From Liolophura sinensis (taxonomy: Eukaryota; Mollusca; Polyplacophora; Chitonida; Chitonidae), in assembly GCF_032854445.1 (NCBI RefSeq), contig NC_088307.1, positions 26,548,046-26,612,045 of the forward strand: 64,000 bases of DNA. Direction: 5' to 3'. The notes beneath the pieces are model-generated. The model was not told the DNA's origin, did not search any database, and saw nothing but the letters and a program-made list of their open reading frames with translations. The position numbers and the translations under genes are program-made. Shown in pieces: positions 10,040 to 22,325 of the stretch (position 1 is the first letter of the stretch; every line of letters begins with the position of its first letter).

Positions 10040-10905
10040 TGCGTGACTCACCAGTCAGTCAGCCAGCCAGCCCCACAGCCAGCATGTGCCGTAGATGTGT
10101 ACGCTGTGTATTTATGTCATGTTGCACCACACCATGACATGCCACATACTGCACTACAATTATCCTACACTTACACTACACTACACTACACTACACTACA
10201 CTATACTATACTACACTATACTACACTACACTACACTACACTATACCACATACTATACTATACTACTACTTACTATACTGTATACCATGCCATACTATTC
10301 TATACTACTAATATATACTGTATACTAAATGTTTATTATACTATACTAGATATTTAGACTATGTGCTACGTTATACTGCATCACATAATGACACGCTACA
10401 TATTACACCACACTACATTATACCTATACTACACTATACTATACTACGCTATACCACATACTATGCTATACTACATGCTACACTATACTGTACTGTATTG
10501 TACTATACTGTACTGTACTCTACTATATCATACCATACTACAGTATACTATGCTATGCTATGCTATGCTACCACTCAGCCAACAAGCCAGCCAGTCGGTC
10601 AGCACGGCTCGCACGGCCACCAGAACGGCGGATAACCAGGTTGATTCCGGTGCCCTCAGTAGCCGGACTGCAGCTTTATGTGCCGTAGTTGTGTAGGCTG
10701 CGTACTACGTCATACTGCACCCCATAATGACATGCCACATACTACACTACTCTACATTACACTACACTATAATTATACTACACTACATCACACTACACTT
10801 ATACTACAGTGCAGTGCGGTACAGTAGAGTAGAGTAGAGTAGAGTAGAGTACAGTACAGTACAGTACAGTACAGTACAGTACAGTACAGTACAGTATAGT
10901 CTAGT
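10040..10905 (+). repeat. Composite satellite of TACTA/CTACA and AGTAC pentanucleotides
   Basis: Long runs of CTACA and TACTA (10160-10560 and 10735-10800), then AGTAG and AGTAC (10812-10900). The runs are separated by a recurring non-simple segment that includes TGTGCCGTAG, a GTCAT motif and ATGACATGCCACATACT, seen near 10087, 10361 (diverged) and 10678. It is therefore a higher-order unit of about 280-320 bp and not plain microsatellite. It starts right after the viral remnant. Confidence 0.8.
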
Positions 10906-13900
10906 CTACCTAAGGGCTTTCCCCATGTACCAACCCATGTGCCGATCACCCCGCGCAAACCTGTGCTTAGAGCACGAACTCAACGACACCTCTCCTCCGC
11001 AATCCCACACGTTTTTGACGCAGTACACTACTCAGGACAAACTTTTACCTATTTTCAGTATTTCCTTAACATCGTTTCTCGACAAAACATTAACTAAATT
11101 AAATAAAGATAATTTTTTCCAGAATGAAATTTCAATAAGCTTGACATCCTTCCATGGTTCTTCGCGTCCGTTCTCATGGGAATGTCATATAATATCTACA
11201 AATCTTTACATTACATTAACAGTTTCAGAGCACTCTCGTTTTATACTCTGGCCTGGGTCAGCTGGGCTTGGGCAAACGTGTAGGAGTGTGACATGGTTCT
11301 TGGTATGATAGACGTTTTGTAGAGCATGTTTTGTCTGAAATACAACTATGTGAGACTTACAGGAACTGCCGGAAGCGTTCGATGCTGACTGTTTCCGTGG
11401 CTCTCTTCACCCATGGGCATAATTGCCATGAAGGATCTGTCGAAGGGAAGCAGAGTGAGAGGGAAAGATACTGCTTTGGGGTTAATTAACCTTGAAACGA
11501 TTTCTCGGTCCAGTTGGTACCACTGTATGCATGGTCAATTACTAGTGGAGAACTTTAACATTATGGATCAACACAAACTGTATAGGTTTTCTGGGAAAAG
11601 GTACTAAAAAGTATATATGTATCCGAGAATCCTACCCGAAGTTTAAAAAACAAACTTTTCAATTTTTTAATTTTTTAAAAGTTGCATAACCGAGATATCG
11701 CAGGTCAAAGTAAGGAAAATCGCGCACAGTGAGAAAATGTCTGACTTCACGAGGACATTGTCTTGATTTTTTGTCTTGACATACGCGCATGTGGTACAGA
11801 TCACATGTGACGTTGTGTTTCCGGTTTCTCTAACATCGCGCATTCCATGGCCGACCAAGAATTCCAGATAAACATTGGATTCCTAGAACTACCCAGTACG
11901 TCAAAAGGAAATCTCTCTGGCCGTTTACAGTTGTATGTCAGCTTTCATTCCTCTTCCAAAACAACTACCGTTAGGTGGTTTATTTTGTTTGATTTAATAA
12001 AAATGGAATATGAAACATTTTGTAAGCATGGTATCTGTAAGAGAGATCTTGTTGATCGATCATTTGATTGATTGACTAATTGATTGGTTGATGGTTGTTA
12101 AACACCATACATCATACTTTTTCAGATACGACGGAAATCGACGTCGCCCACTTTTTTGGCCACATAAACAGTAAGGTTTTCATACAGCACTATCTATGGT
12201 GGAGTATCTTACATGAAAACATTTATATCACGATTCAAATCATCTATGCATCACAATAGACATTCGTACACCAGCCGTAAACCAACAAAGACGTTCAAGG
12301 TCAATAATCGCAAGGCTATTTCCCAAAATGACGTATATCACACACCACCAAAGGATTGAGAAAATATATCAAGTACGAAAGTAGGACGAAATCATACAGT
12401 AAGAGGCAGTCAACAGTTTTCATTGATGTTGGAAAGACACACGGCATGTTCTAGGCGACTTAGAGAAATCAGTTCTCAAATCTTGTACAATGCTAGAATG
12501 TAAGTTGTCCATAACAAAATATGTACTTCAGCTGCGGTTTCATCGCAACTGTCAATATATCCAACGTGACAAGCGAATTAAACATGATGAATATACTACA
12601 GTCGCTATACTTATACTTAAGTGGAATTTGACCCAATCACGAATAAGTGCGCATGAGATTCCTGACACTCTGTCAATATTTACTTAAAAGAGAATTATAA
12701 CTTAGAGTGAAAGCGTTTGGTGGAATAACCTTGACACACTAGTTTTTGCAGTAATAGCTTGTGACGTAGATTGAAATCGTGACACAACACACATGATCTA
12801 ACAAATGCTGCAAGGCCAGACATGTGTACGTCGTATGCAGGATCGTTAAGACTGACCTATAAACAGGCTTTAAAAATATATTTTCTCACAAAACTAGAAA
12901 TCTATCAAAGTGTCAAAAAGACACTAGCGATCAAACAAAATGGATGTTCCAAATCAAGAATCGCAAAGGCCACATTATCTCAAATTATTGTAAAGATCTT
13001 TGTGTGAATCAAATTTCCAAAGCTGTATATCAAACCAGATTAAAATTAGCATAAACTACAAGAACGTGTGAAGCCGCTCTATGGATTTATCAACTTTCAA
13101 AGACAATTAATATTTTTAAGTATCGGTTGTCATTTGCTAAATAGTTACTCTCCTTTTGATCGAAAGTCTTTAAAGAAGTGAGCCCAGGCTCTAGCTGTCT
13201 GGCAATGTTGTCTGGTGACTTTGTCTCTGTCTCTTTAATTATACGTGCGTTAGCTCGTGTTCAAAATTTCCGATTTTGATTTAATTACACCTTTAAAAAA
13301 TGTCACATTTTAAAATGCTAGAGACATTCCAGAACGAACATGAACTCACTGCACATTGTCACTTGTCAAGTTTGCCGCCATTATAGTTACTGAATTAGTC
13401 GCATGACGCCGTTCTGCTTCAGCTAAATGTCTTTACCTCACACACCATTTAGACGTTAAACTCCATGCACACATAAACAACATTTACTGGATGCCTCATG
13501 GGTATACATGGGTATGTCACACAAAAAAAATCGTGCTTTAAGCTGCTTATCTTTTCAATTCCTCCTGGACATCAGACGTTGGTTCAGTTAACCCAAGACA
13601 AAGACAAAGAATGTTTTAGATTCCCCCTGCCTATGTTACATTCACAAGCCACTGGATGTACAGGACATCATATATGTGAACTCCCTCTGGAAACACCTAC
13701 AAGAGCAATATTTTCAGTACGGAAACAGAGAAGGCAAAGCCACGTTGTTCCTTCCGAAATCAACGTCCGGCGAGATCCGAAAATATTTATTATAGTTCAA
13801 ACTGACATTTTAAATCAAAGTAGTGATACAATACGAACATAAAGGGCTTCCATACTTTGTGACTTAGTATTTTGTGTACAGCCCAAAACTATATAAATGT

Positions 13901-14640
13901 TATCCATTTGGTTCCCTCAATGTCACGGTGGTTAATTATCAGTATCAAGAAACATTATTTAAAGCAACTATCAATATAGTAAGCAACTAAAATGTGTCTA
14001 AATTGTCAAATTTACACAATTAAAAGTTACACAATGAAACAACCAAAATCACGTTACAGTTCGCTCGGAAACCATTCAATCTAGTATCTGGCACATAGTA
14101 CAATGATAAACATACCTGCAACAGCAATATTTCCAGTAAAGAAACAGAGATGGCAAAGCTTTTTTATTATATTTATATTTAGCTTAACTTTTAATCAATT
14201 TTTGAACACTCGGCCCTTGGAAGACCGTCTTATGTACAAGGAAAGGGCAAGGAATTTTGTAGATTTCCTTGCCCATGCCTTAACTGTCCTCAAAGAATTG
14301 TTGTAATAAGCCATCGACAGCGATGGTGGTGTCTTTTCAGGTCGTCTTACATGAAGTTCTTTTGCAATCATTTGTCTTCCACCAGTATAATCTAATGGGC
14401 TATTCGGGTAAATAATGTAAAAATGAATAAATGCATGATTTTACGTCGTTCTCCGCGTACCATTCAGGTAAGACGAAATTGCGCTTTAGAGCGAGATTTG
14501 CGAGTTATTGGCTAGACTCGTGTTCCCTAGTCAGTCCTATCACTTTCAAATGAATTCACTCTGAAAAGCGGAATTTCTCACTACATGAACTATAATCCAA
14601 TTTTCCAGTCACACAAAGAGGAACAATTTGATGTCAGTAC
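10906..14640. other. Intergenic; one old R4-like relic
   Basis: No gene recognised. About 12240-12455 resembles R4 on the - strand (AAGGTCAATAATCGCAAGGC). About 12060-12130 has the SINE-tail motif GTTGTTAAACACCATAC. The segments 13700-13740 and 14118-14158 share an AACAGCAATATTTCCAGTA-like word. Confidence 0.5.
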
Positions 14641-14644
14641 ATAT

Positions 14645-14905
14645 TCTGTGTCATCTCGTAGCAGGGAGAGTCCAAACCGTCTAAGTACTGCCACAAACGA
14701 AGTATTATGCCGAAGAGAACAGACGTGACATCTCACCCATTCCACATAATGCTAACACCGGGCCAACCAATCCTGCCTCCTTGCTCTAACCTCTTGGTGC
14801 TAAGCGCCAAGGCGAGGCAGCAACAAGTATTATTTGTAAAGTCTTTAGAATGTCCCGACCCGGCTTTGATTGCAGGTCTCCCGACTCCCAAGTAGACGCT
14901 AACCA
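14645..14905 (-). repeat. SINE-B-like copy without its tail
   Basis: Matches the centre of the SINE-B copies at 16.2 and 40.6 kb: GCAGGGAGAGTCCA, CCGAAGAGAACAGACGTGAC, CATAATGCTAACACCGGGCC, GCTAAGCGCCAAGGCGAGGC. The GGGGTTTAACG tail region is lost or unrecognisable. Confidence 0.7.
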
Positions 14906-15899
14906 AAAGGCATTGAAAGCGGCCATGTAAGTTCGTCAAATAATTTCCAAAAAACAAAAAAAAGAAATGTATTCTGATCTCAGTGCAAATGCCGACGTGA
15001 TAAAATTCGCTAAGTTGTCTGTTTGTTCCTGTATTTTGTCACATTAGCACTTCTACTCGCATTCTGTTGCTTACATAAAACTATATGACCTCATGACGTC
15101 TTTGAAAACCAATAAGGTTAATCACAAACTAAAGCTTCCGATTACGCCATTGTTTACGTATATTAACACTTTTCTCATAAATGTCAAAAGGCCACACCGT
15201 GCACTTTAGGAAAACAACTTTAATCCCTCCATTTCGACAATTGCTGGATCAAAATCTTGCGCCAGGTTATGTCTCGACTTTGTCGGTGTTCACTTTAAAT
15301 ATGATTTTGCCTTCGCACATACATTCCATGTTTAATTTTTAAAAAGCGCCAGGTGGCTCCGTGAGAGTCCACTAACAATTTGAGCAAAATATTTTACGCC
15401 CCACCCCCTCCCAACTATCTCATTATCGGGCGGTGATTCATGTACATTTGTTTGCAAACTTGTCACAACAAATACTGGTGTGTCAAAGTTTTTCATCAAA
15501 TGCCTTCACTCCTTGCTACTTAAGTTTTAAAATGAGTATGATTCTCTTGTAAGTAAATATGGACAGAGCGGCCAGAATCTCTGCCACTCGGCTTGATAAT
15601 TATGTCAAATTCCGCTCCACTCGGGCCCAGGGGAAGTATATTCATCGTATTGAACTAAATCGTCACGATGGATATATGAACAGTTGCAATCAAAGCGCAG
15701 CTGACATGCATATTTCGTTATCGACAACTGATATTCTAGCATGGTATACGATTTGTATACTCTTTTCACTCAGTCGCCTAGAGAATACCTTGCGTCTTTC
15801 TGATATTATTGAAAACTATTGACCGCTTCTCTTTTTATGGTTCCGTCCTACCTTCGTACTTAAATACTTTCTCCGTTCTTTGGTAATTTGAGTTGAACG

Positions 15900-16175
15900 T
15901 TGTTTTATGCCTTGCGATTAATGACCCGGAATGTCCTTGTTAGTTTGCGGCTGGTAAATGAATGTCTGTGTCGACGTTTAGATTTCGGCTATATCAAGAA
16001 CCTGACTCGTTACGCCCAGTCCTATTCGGACGAAGTGTGCTGTTGTTGGGAAAATTCCGGCTTCGGCAAAACCGTGATAAAACATGATAAAGACGGAAAC
16101 GTTGATGTGAAAATATGTGGCCTGGCGAAGGTGTGCAAGTTAAAGGGGAGTGTACGGTGCCGTACCGTCGACTAG
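15900..16175 (+). CDS. Uncertain Cys-rich open frame
   Basis: An open frame of 91 codons whose second half (from CLCRRLDFGYIKNL through EVCCCWENSGFGK to KICGLAKVCKLKG) is rich in cysteine and lysine, like a terminal exon of a small secreted protein. A possible acceptor (GACGTTTAG) precedes the second half. No signal peptide is visible and no family is recognised. The first 20 codons overlap sequence resembling repeat R4 (GAACGTTGTTTTATGCCTTG), so the ATG itself is doubtful. A chance frame is an equally good explanation. Confidence 0.2.
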   Translation: MFYALRLMTRNVLVSLRLVNECLCRRLDFGYIKNLTRYAQSYSDEVCCCWENSGFGKTVIKHDKDGNVDVKICGLAKVCKLKGSVRCRTVD

Positions 16176-16224
16176 ATGATAGAGCATAGAAGTTATTTGC
16201 ATTTTTTTTTTGATTTTTCTTTCA

Positions 16225-16534
16225 TGTATATACGTATGTATGCTTTGGGTTTAACGTCGTACTTAGCAATGTTTCAGCCATATGACGACGAGAAGTCATT
16301 AGATGGGTGTACATATAAAGTGTCTTCTTGTGGCAGGGCGAGTCCATGCCGCCAATGTGACATATCCTTCCGAAGACAACAGACATGATTTCCTCCAGTC
16401 ACATTATGCTGACACCAGCCATGTTTCCTTGTGATGACCTCTCAGTGCTGAGCGCCAAGCGAGGCAGCAGCAAGTACCATTTTCAAAAAAGTCTTTGGTA
16501 TGAGGCTCTAACCATTAGGCCACCGAAGTAGTCA
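16225..16534 (-). repeat. SINE-B copy with 12-bp target-site duplication
   Basis: Flanked by perfect ATTTTTCTTTCA at 16213-16224 and 16535-16546. Inside, the reversed tail (GGGTTTAACGTCGTACTTAG) leads through TCCATGCCGCCAATGTGACA and GCGCCAAGCGAGGCAGCAGC to a head-side end at CTCTAACCATTAGGCCACCG. The duplication shows insertion by target-primed reverse transcription. Confidence 0.85.
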
Positions 16535-16929
16535 ATTTTTCTTTCAGGAGAAAAGAGCCTTTTCAAAATACTTTCGCATGGTGGGTATTTGGCATCATCA
16601 CCTCTTGTTATGGATTGTCTTTGAATAGAGTGTTCTAAATAAGGTTGTGATGCATGTGTAAATGATATATTTCACGGTAAATTTCTTGTTCATACACAAA
16701 CACATGTATGGGCTTAATCTGAATGATGGGAATATTTATGAATACATTAAAATATAAAAGTACAGGTGTTTAAAATCTATATTTAGAACACTATTTTTCA
16801 AAGGGTTTAAATACTAAGAGGTGGTACCGTACACCTATCATTTTTTTTTTCGTGTCCCTTTCTTATTAAGAAAAATAGAAACAAAATATAGTGAAGACCA
16901 CCCTTACAAATAAATATAAACTCTTTCAT

Positions 16930-17055
16930 CTGACGTTTACAGGAGCTTTGTGGCCGAGTTGGTTAATGTGACAGCGTGGCGTATTGACCTGGGAGCCTCT
17001 CAGGAATTCGGTTCCTGTGAGTTCTGCTGCTTTTTCTTTGAAATGTAAACGTCTT
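16930..17055 (+). repeat. tRNA-like SINE head fragment
   Basis: GTGGCCGAGTTGGTTAATGTG resembles a tRNA/SINE A-box region, followed by CCTGGGAGCCTCTCAGGAATTC and GTTCCTGTGAGTTC. It is bracketed by a 10-bp inverted pair, GACGTTTACA near 16932 and TGTAAACGTC near 17044. It is too short and irregular to be a functional tRNA. Confidence 0.45.
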
Positions 17056-17569
17056 ACACCAGGTCTATTAACATACACATACTTTATAAAAAAAGTATAC
17101 TTATGATGTCGTACGCCTGGTGGGAGAAGCAAGGGTACAGGTTTGGCTATTTGTCGGCGCGTCAGTCCGTCAGTTTGTCAATACATCACTCAGTCAATCA
17201 GCAAAAAAGAACAGCACTCATTGCTACATTAATAACCGGCACTTGCTTTGAACTGAAACTTGGTACCTGGCTTCTACATGACTACAGATACACATCAAGT
17301 TTCCAGCGGTTTTGACCCTTTTTGTGAAATTCACGGCCGCTTTTTTCAGTATTGTTCGTCATTCTGAATTTACGCTTTGTGGCTTAACCAAGACAAGTTT
17401 AAAATGACATTGGAGAATCAGACCATTTTGTCCTTTTTGGAAAAACTATGGTAGTGTTTGTTGTGTTGTGTGTTTAGCTTTTATTCTGAAATGTGTTACT
17501 TGTATTCCACGTATTATGCGGTTTTCCAGAATGGTCGTTCTTCTCGGACAGACTGTTAATAAGTAATAC

Positions 17570-18890
17570 TAAATTTAGCATCAAATCACACCATATGCCA
17601 TATATCATACCAAAGACTTTAACATGATACTTGCACCTGCCTCGCTTTGTGCTCAACGGTGAGAGATTAGAGCAAGGAAACATGACCGGTGTCTATATTA
17701 TTGGGTGGAATAATGTGCTGAATATTTCGTGGCTGTCTGCCAGCAAATTCAATATCTGTATGAGCTTTTTTGTATGAATTTCAGTGTTTACGAATATTTT
17801 TGTTACGCGAAATGTGCCTGCGGTGGCAGTCATGATAAGACAACCTGCGAAAACTTTACTCAATAGATATACACGCTTACTGATAGTGACGTCATTTTCC
17901 GGGGGGAAATCTTGAGCAATGTTTAAAAACAAAGAAGAAATGTTCGCTGGTGTAGGGAATTACCTCTCACTGTGGTGACATGTAATATATGTGCGCACTT
18001 GCTCTTAAAGAATGGACGCGCCACACAGCAGAGAAAAAACGTTTCAATATTTAATTGCCGCAGGGGGAACCTTAATTCGATAGAAACGACTTTCTGCAAT
18101 CCGTTAAAGTTATGCAAACAATTTACACTCCAGGTCCTCTCTGGATAATGTAATAAAATAAGAAAAAAATGGAAATGTATTGGAATACGAATAGTACAGA
18201 GCAAAGGAAAAAAATGCGTCTTCGCATGCGCGTGATTTACAGAAGTCTCCAGTGTTGGTCTGGTGAAAACAAGATCACCATCGGTAATCCACATACGATG
18301 CTGTAAAGAAATATTTGTAAAGATGTGGAAACTTTCTATACATGTAAGGACATTGTAAATGATGTCTGTTTTGAGGAGATTTTTTAAAAAGAGTATCGTT
18401 TCCTTATAGTTTGATTTTGGATGCTATCATTCTCATGTCGTAAGCCTCAACTTGTTTTCTTGTTCTATCATGGCCTGGCCATGATATGGCTGAAATACTG
18501 CCAGTTTGACGTGAAAACCTCAATAATTCACTGATTCGTTTTCCTGACTGTTAATTCACTAAACACTGTCGGCCAACCATTCATGTTCAGTTCACCAGCC
18601 GAACGGATTTATCTGTTTACTGTAGTTGGTTAGCGTCGCGGGTGGTTCCATGCGATAAGGGACCGTTATAGTATGATGTTTTCATAGCATGGATTCATCT
18701 CGCTATTTTTGGGGACACAGCTAGCGATGTAAAACACAAACATATGCTCAGCTTTATAACTAAAGGGAATAAAACACATCCGATGTCGTGTTACACGGAA
18801 TCTATCTTCCTGATAGATCATTTTAACTTTGTTTTTCTTGTTCTAACGGCTGACGGCTTTGGTTCATAGAGTGGCATTTGAAAAAAAAGA
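17570..18890. other. Intergenic with a SINE-B scrap
   Basis: 17590-17690 matches part of SINE-B in + orientation (CCTGCCTCGCTTTGTGCTCA). The rest, to 18890, shows no gene and no recognised repeat. Confidence 0.45.
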
Positions 18891-18894
18891 GGCG

Positions 18895-19090
18895 TCAAAA
18901 CAGGCATTCGTATACGAACCAAAATAGGCGTTTCAAGTCAATAGTCGTGAGACAAAATTCAGACCAAAGAACTATGAAAGTATATAAGTACGAAACGAGG
19001 ACGGATTCATGCAAAGAGAAGCTGTCCAGAGTTTTAAATGGTGTTGGAAAAACGCAGGCAATGTTCTCAGCGAATAGATGGCCTCGGCAT
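18895..19090 (-). repeat. Diverged R4 copy
   Basis: TTTCAAGTCAATAGTCGTGA and the spacing of following motifs parallel the R4 copy at 42.8-43.0 kb, with much divergence. Confidence 0.45.
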
Positions 19091-19126
19091 TCAGATCGTT
19101 TTACAGAGTACATGTAGTTTATAATA

Positions 19127-19517
19127 CTGGTTCACACGGCCAAAATCTAAACCGGATCAAACGTAAACCAGTTTAAATCGAAGCCAGTTGTGAAAACGCG
19201 TGCGTTAACACGGCCATGTGGCCAAGCCGTTTTTAAGCCGTTTCAGGCATATGTCCGTTCACTCAGTCTCATTTAAGCCCGTTTAGTAATTGCAACGTTA
19301 CCCTGACCTCCACGTATCCGAGGCGTTTAATCCAGTTACCGTTCACACGACACAGATAAACCGGCTCAAGTCCCTAAACTGGCGTAATGCCACGTTTGCC
19401 AGCAGAGGCAAATAAACGGGATGAAATGCCCCCGAGTTGCGTTCACATGAGCGACGTCGAACAGGCTCAGTTCCACTTTCGGATTCAAACCAGCTCAACT
19501 TTGGCCGTGTGAGCAGG
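19127..19517. mobile_element. Non-autonomous DNA transposon with CTGSTTCACACGGCC-like ends
   Basis: The left end CTGGTTCACACGGCCAAAAT is mirrored by the right end TTTGGCCGTGTGAGCAGG. The interior of about 390 bp is full of imperfect AAACCGGTTTAA-like words (AAACCAGTTTAAAT, AAACCGGCTCAAG, AAACCAGCTCAAC), typical of subterminal transposase-binding repeats. No open frame is present. AT-rich TATAAT-like sequence abuts both sides, so the target duplication is not certain. Superfamily unassigned. Confidence 0.6.
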
Positions 19518-19536
19518 GTATATAATTATCCACAAT

Positions 19537-19747
19537 GGGGCCTCCGTGGTTCAGTTGGTTAACGTGCTAGCGCAGGGTAATGACTCAAAGGCCTTTCACC
19601 AATGTGGTCGCTGTGAGTTCAAGTCCAGCTCATGCTGGCTTCCTACTACCCGGTTTTCTCCCACCATAATGCTGGCCGCCGTCGTATAAGCGAAATATTC
19701 TTGAGTACGGCGTAAAACACCAATCAAATAAATAAATAAACAAATAA
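19537..19747 (+). repeat. SINE-A copy, + orientation, with tRNA head and tail
   Basis: Shows the element in sense order: tRNA-like head GGGGCCTCCGTGGTTCAGTT (A box), B-box-like GTGAGTTCAAGTCC, GCTCATGCTGGCTTCC, an internal deletion of part of the core, CCCACCATAATGCTGGCCGC, GTATAAGCGAAATATTCTTG, AGTACGGCGTAAAACACC, and an AAATA repeat tail. It serves here as the reference for orienting other copies. Confidence 0.9.
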
Positions 19748-20045
19748 AGTCTTTTAGCTCGAAACAAGTGCCGCTACATTTTTGTTTCTTTGATTGTCGA
19801 TTAAAGTCTCATCTCTAAACCATCTACCCTTATACTGAAACAAGCGAGACAGGCCAAAACTAGTCGATGTTCTTAAGTATGTTTCTACTGTTTACGAAAA
19901 TTCACTACATCACCGCAGCTTGCAGCCACTTTGAATGTTAGAACTCTAACGTATTTCATTTTCCAATACATATATGTATATATTTGTACATTACTTTGCG
20001 AAAAATATGGACAAATTATATATGTGAATTATTTATGCAAAAAAA

Positions 20046-20136
20046 ATATTTATTTATTTGATTTGTGTTTTACGCCGCACCCAAGAGCATTTAACTTATA
20101 CGATGGCAGCTAGCATTATGGTGGGAGGAAACTGGG
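20046..20136 (-). repeat. SINE-A tail fragment
   Basis: TATTTATTTGATTTGTGTTT with TACGCCGCACCCAAGAGC, ending in the core at GTGGGAGGAAACTGGG. 5'-truncated relative to the element. Confidence 0.8.
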
Positions 20137-20484
20137 TATTAATGAAATATATAAATTTTATGCAGTGGATATATATTGTTTAATATGTCAACTTCTCGCT
20201 GTACTCCTTGAGATAATCTCAGCTGCTTGTGACTTTCATACGTTAAAATCCCCAGGGCTCGTAGGTTCTTTCCGGCTGAATATATTCGAATTTGCGACTG
20301 AATATATTCGAATTTGCGAGAAATGCGATTAAGCAATATAAGCGTTAGCGGAAGAAGTGCTGAGATTCGTGGCGACGTTCTCGTGTCGTTGCTAGGTACC
20401 TGTTCCAGCAGCTAGTATACTAAGATCCAGATTTTGCTGGTTAAAATGGTTGTCAAGTACTGTCAAACAATTAATCGTTTATTT

Positions 20485-20688
20485 TAACAGAAAGTCTGTT
20501 GTCTGCGTGATGCTAGAATATATTCTTTTACAATAATAAAATATTCCGTCACAGTCAATATAATATCCCCTTAGTCTAATAGAATCTTCATGTTGAATTA
20601 TTAAAATACGTGTCTTATATTTAACAGAATAATCTGCGAATAATAACGAATATATTCTAGCATCACACAGACAACAGACTTTCTGTTA
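20485..20688. mobile_element. Palindromic MITE with 41-bp inverted ends
   Basis: The left arm 20485-20525 starts TAACAGAAAGTCTGTTGTCT. The right arm 20648-20688 is its reverse complement with one mismatch by my count. The 122-bp interior is AT-rich and non-coding. Similarity seems to extend weakly outward on both sides. It could fold as a long hairpin in RNA. Confidence 0.75.
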
Positions 20689-20829
20689 CATTTAACAGAT
20701 TATTTTTTGAGTGTATAATATGTATATATATGGCTTCTCTCTTAGGTTCTGGAGTCAGGTATAGACACTTACGATTATCGGCCTTAAAACGCTAGGGGAC
20801 TGAGTTACAGCAATATACTTTAACCACTG

Positions 20830-21330
20830 GAACACAGAGAGTAAAACAACGGCATCGATGATAGTGTGACAATTGGCAAATATTCACACGTAACCGGCTC
20901 GATTCGGCCACTTGTCAATTTACCTCAGGGGTTTATTCTATTTATTTATTTATTTATTTAATTGGTGTTTTACGCCGTACTCAAGAATATTTCACTTATA
21001 CCACGGCATTATGGTGGGAGGAAACCGGGCAGAGCCCGGCGGAAACCCACGACCATCCTCAGGTTGTTGCCACACCTTCCCACGTACGGCTGAAGAGGAA
21101 GCCAGCATGAGCTGGACTTGAACTCACAGCGACTGCATTGGTGAGAGGCCCCTGGGTCATTACGCTGCGCTAGCGCGCTACAGGGTTTTATTCTAAGCGT
21201 TCATGTGCATTTAAATGCTTAAAGCTTTACAATTTACACCATTACATTTTAAACAGAATTAGGTGCAAAAAACTGCAGTAATGTTAATTGCAATTTTGTG
21301 AACGTCACTAAACACTAACATTATAGTTCT
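20830..21330 (+). repeat. R3 copy interrupted by a SINE-A
   Basis: R3 sequence runs to 20940, is broken by the SINE 20941-21180, and resumes at 21181 with CAGGGTTTTATTCTAAGCGT and AATTTACACCATTACATTTT. R3 is therefore older than this SINE insertion. Confidence 0.85.
20941..21180 (-). repeat. SINE-A inserted into R3, 15-bp target duplication
   Basis: Nearly full length: TTTATT tail repeats, TTTTACGCCGTACTCAAGAA, GGCATTATGGTGGGAGGAAA, CCTCAGGTTGTTGCCACACC, GAGCTGGACTTGAACTCACA, and a head end GCTGCGCTAGCGCGCTA. The duplication CAGGGGTTTATTCTA (20926-20940) / CAGGGTTTTATTCTA (21181-21195) has one mismatch. Confidence 0.9.
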
Positions 21331-21913
21331 ACTAAGAACTGGTTGTTGGGACGCGATCGCATTGGTGATGAGCTTCTAGTCTGGGCAGAAAGACAACACT
21401 AGACAGACCGGCCATAAACCTGGTCATTCGAGAACGGGACGACTGAGATTGTCTAACAACGTTTACACTAAGGAGATATGCCATCATCAGGACGATCCTC
21501 ACGCCAATTGCCTCACGCCAGCTGTCATCACAACTGATTATTGACCGGGTCTGACCGACCATATGGTCTACAGCCTTCCATCGGCCATACCTAGAACTGG
21601 TGAACCCTGTAGTATCGATACTTCTGTGCGCAGAGGTCCGTACGTTTGTCTGCTCTCATTCTTCGTTTGGTGCCTGGGTGACCATGTGTGTCCATTTCCA
21701 CAGTCTAACGTTCCTTGAAGGTCACATGTCTTCCACGAGTATAGTGTGTATAGACTGTACCTGAGGTCCGTGCTTTATCCCATACATCCCCGTTTTTCTC
21801 CAACCATAAAACTGATCGTGAACATCTCTTCCGTATGGTCATAAGAAAGCAATGAATCGAGTTAAAAATCGGAGGTCCGCAGGAGCTGAAATATCGATGC
21901 GGTGTCAGTTGTT

Positions 21914-22072
21914 GATTATTTATTTGATTATTGTGTTACGCCGTACTCAACAATATTTCACTTATATTACGACGGTCAGTATTATGATGGAAGGAAACCG
22001 GACAGAGCCCGGAGGAAACCCACGACCATCAGCATGATGTTGGTAGGCCTTCCGACATTCGGGCGGTGTCTG
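21914..22072 (-). repeat. SINE-A copy, 5'-truncated
   Basis: GTTACGCCGTACTCAACAAT, then GTCAGTATTATGATGGAAGG, then GAAACCCACGACCATCAGC, ending before the tRNA head. Confidence 0.85.
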
Positions 22073-22089
22073 TTCTCGGTGACAGTTGG

Positions 22090-22325
22090 GAGTAAAATAT
22101 TACAGCATACAGAAAAAATCCAGAGCAGAATTAACAATATAAAAGTTGGCAAAAGGTCATGCGCTACCAATGAAATCCGGCCTTTTGTCTGTTTATCTCA
22201 GTTGGCGTTTTATTCTAGCTGTTCATATAAATTCTTGAAAAATGCAACTAGCACAATATGTAGCAGCATTGCATGAATTGCTAATTGCTACACGTCTAGA
22301 ATTGCTCAAAATACTGTGCTGTCAT
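22090..22325 (+). repeat. R3 copy
   Basis: Carries GTTGGCAAAAGGTCATGCGC, CTCAGTTGGCGTTTTATTCT and a terminal ACGTCTAGAATTGCTCAAAA, as in other R3 copies. Confidence 0.7.

Noticed and set aside
10043-10696. Frames rich in Tyr/Thr/Leu (YTTLHYT...)
   Set aside because: Simple translation of the TACTA/CTACA satellite.
19537-19600. Possible tRNA gene (A-box and B-box-like sequence)
   Set aside because: The cloverleaf is not formed, and the sequence is the head of SINE-A, followed by its body and tail.
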